Assembly (NCBI GenBank): GCA_026419775.2
Contig: JAOPGA020000603.1
Coordinates: 62,001 to 126,000, forward strand
Direction: 5' to 3'
Source: Acrasis kona
Lineage: Eukaryota; Heterolobosea; Eutetramitea; Acrasida; Acrasidae
DNA length: 64,000 nt
Shown: positions 63,521-64,000 of the stretch, piece by piece
Numbering within the stretch: position 1 is the stretch's first letter
How the letters are laid out: each line of letters starts with the position of its first letter
The notes under the pieces: model-generated
Told to the model about the DNA's origin: nothing
Database searches by the model: none
Seen by the model: only the letters and a program-made list of their open reading frames with translations
Position numbers and translations under genes: made by a program

Positions 63521-64000
63521 ATGAAGGAGAGGAATATTAAAGTAAGCAGACTTGAGCTTCCATCAGCTTCATCATATTCCAACATTAATGGCTATTCCAA
63601 CTATATAAATGGTGAAAGCTATGTCAAGGGCACCTTATCAGCAGGTAACTCACCTGTTAACATCAGCAGCGAAAGAAGAAGCAAACAAATATCACTGGGT
63701 TCTCCGAGTGCTCTAAGCCCAATAGTTAGTCCAAAAGTGTCAAGAAGGGCATCAACACCAACAGCACAACAGGAGTTCGACTGGAGACGACTTGTTGGAG
63801 GCATATATAATAGTCCTAGATGTATAAATACTAATTTGAGGGAGAAAAACATCACTCCTCGGGTCAAGAGGTCAAACAGCATTGCAGTCCCAGAAGCATT
63901 GAGCATTGAACAGCAAAAGTCACCTAAAGACAAAAAGCCTAAAAACCGACCTCCCAGTGTCTCGAAATCTCCTCCCAAAGTTGTCTTTCCTGAAAAAGAG
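63521..64000 (+). CDS. Ser/Pro/Arg-rich protein, 5' part (cut by window edge)
   Basis: Open from the ATG at 63521 to the last base, 160 codons, no stop. Ser-, Pro- and Lys-rich and disordered, with several SP and RxxS phosphorylation-type sites (SLGSPSALSPIVSPKVSRR, KSPKDKKPKNRPPSVSKSPP). A small ordered piece EFDWRRLVGGIYNSP stands out. The domain content beyond the edge is unknown. Confidence 0.6.
   Translation, partial: MKERNIKVSRLELPSASSYSNINGYSNYINGESYVKGTLSAGNSPVNISSERRSKQISLGSPSALSPIVSPKVSRRASTPTAQQEFDWRRLVGGIYNSPRCINTNLREKNITPRVKRSNSIAVPEALSIEQQKSPKDKKPKNRPPSVSKSPPKVVFPEKE

Overview
This window is nuclear DNA of a unicellular eukaryote with a very compact genome. It carries about 42 protein-coding genes on both strands, separated by short AT-rich spacers. 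At least 33 spliceosomal introns can be placed by protein homology and frame continuity. Almost all are 34-47 nt long, with GTANGT-like donors and YAG acceptors. The standard genetic code fits throughout. The gene set (PIEZO, a mitochondrial bacterial-type Ffh, the flagellar or basal-body proteins MNS1 and CEP90/PIBF1, an RGS-START fusion, a complexin-like peptide) points to a free-living, flagellum-competent protist. A heterolobosean (Naegleria/Acrasis type) is my best guess, but I cannot prove it from sequence alone.

Layout. 0-10 kb: eIF5A, a Golgi glycosyltransferase-like gene, a mitochondrial membrane protein, the INO80 remodeller, an unknown membrane protein, EXO70, and a Val/Glu-rich stress-type protein. 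10.4-16.3 kb is a gene-poor accessory island. It holds a decayed tyrosine recombinase, dispersed repeats, and a coiled-coil gene with a possible nuclease-fold tail. 16.3-30 kb: an SR splicing factor, a retropepsin-like unknown, SPT5, an unknown beta-rich protein, a multi-EF-hand protein, RAB11, a protein with WR repeats, a secretory glutaredoxin, a TPR protein and an eEF1A lysine methyltransferase. 30-43.6 kb: MNS1, small membrane and acidic proteins, mitochondrial Ffh, RNF113/CWC24, an ankyrin protein, a 57-aa minigene, RPS18, a TPT-family transporter, a complexin-like protein, a mitochondrial tail-anchored protein and a MYND protein. 43.7-64 kb: PIEZO (about 2,796 aa), a Cys/His protein, PIBF1/CEP90, NUP107, an Mpv17-family protein, a hydrophilin-like peptide, a Lys-rich nuclear-type protein, the RGS-START protein, the RNA polymerase III subunit RPC11, GGPP synthase, and the 5' part of a Ser-rich gene cut by the window edge.

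The genes do not form an operon-like pathway; this is a housekeeping mix. Organisation is striking. At least four head-to-head pairs have only about 14-42 bp between start codons, and several tail-to-tail pairs have 3-27 bp between stop codons, so transcripts of neighbours must overlap.

The observations most worth a second look are: start codons split by introns in eIF5A and RPS18; stop-free 3n introns hidden inside reading frames (SR factor, NUP107); repeated single-base (+1) frame breaks in otherwise conserved genes (SPT5 twice, PIEZO, RGS-START); the Ffh with a degenerate SRP-RNA-binding motif; and the complexin-like peptide.
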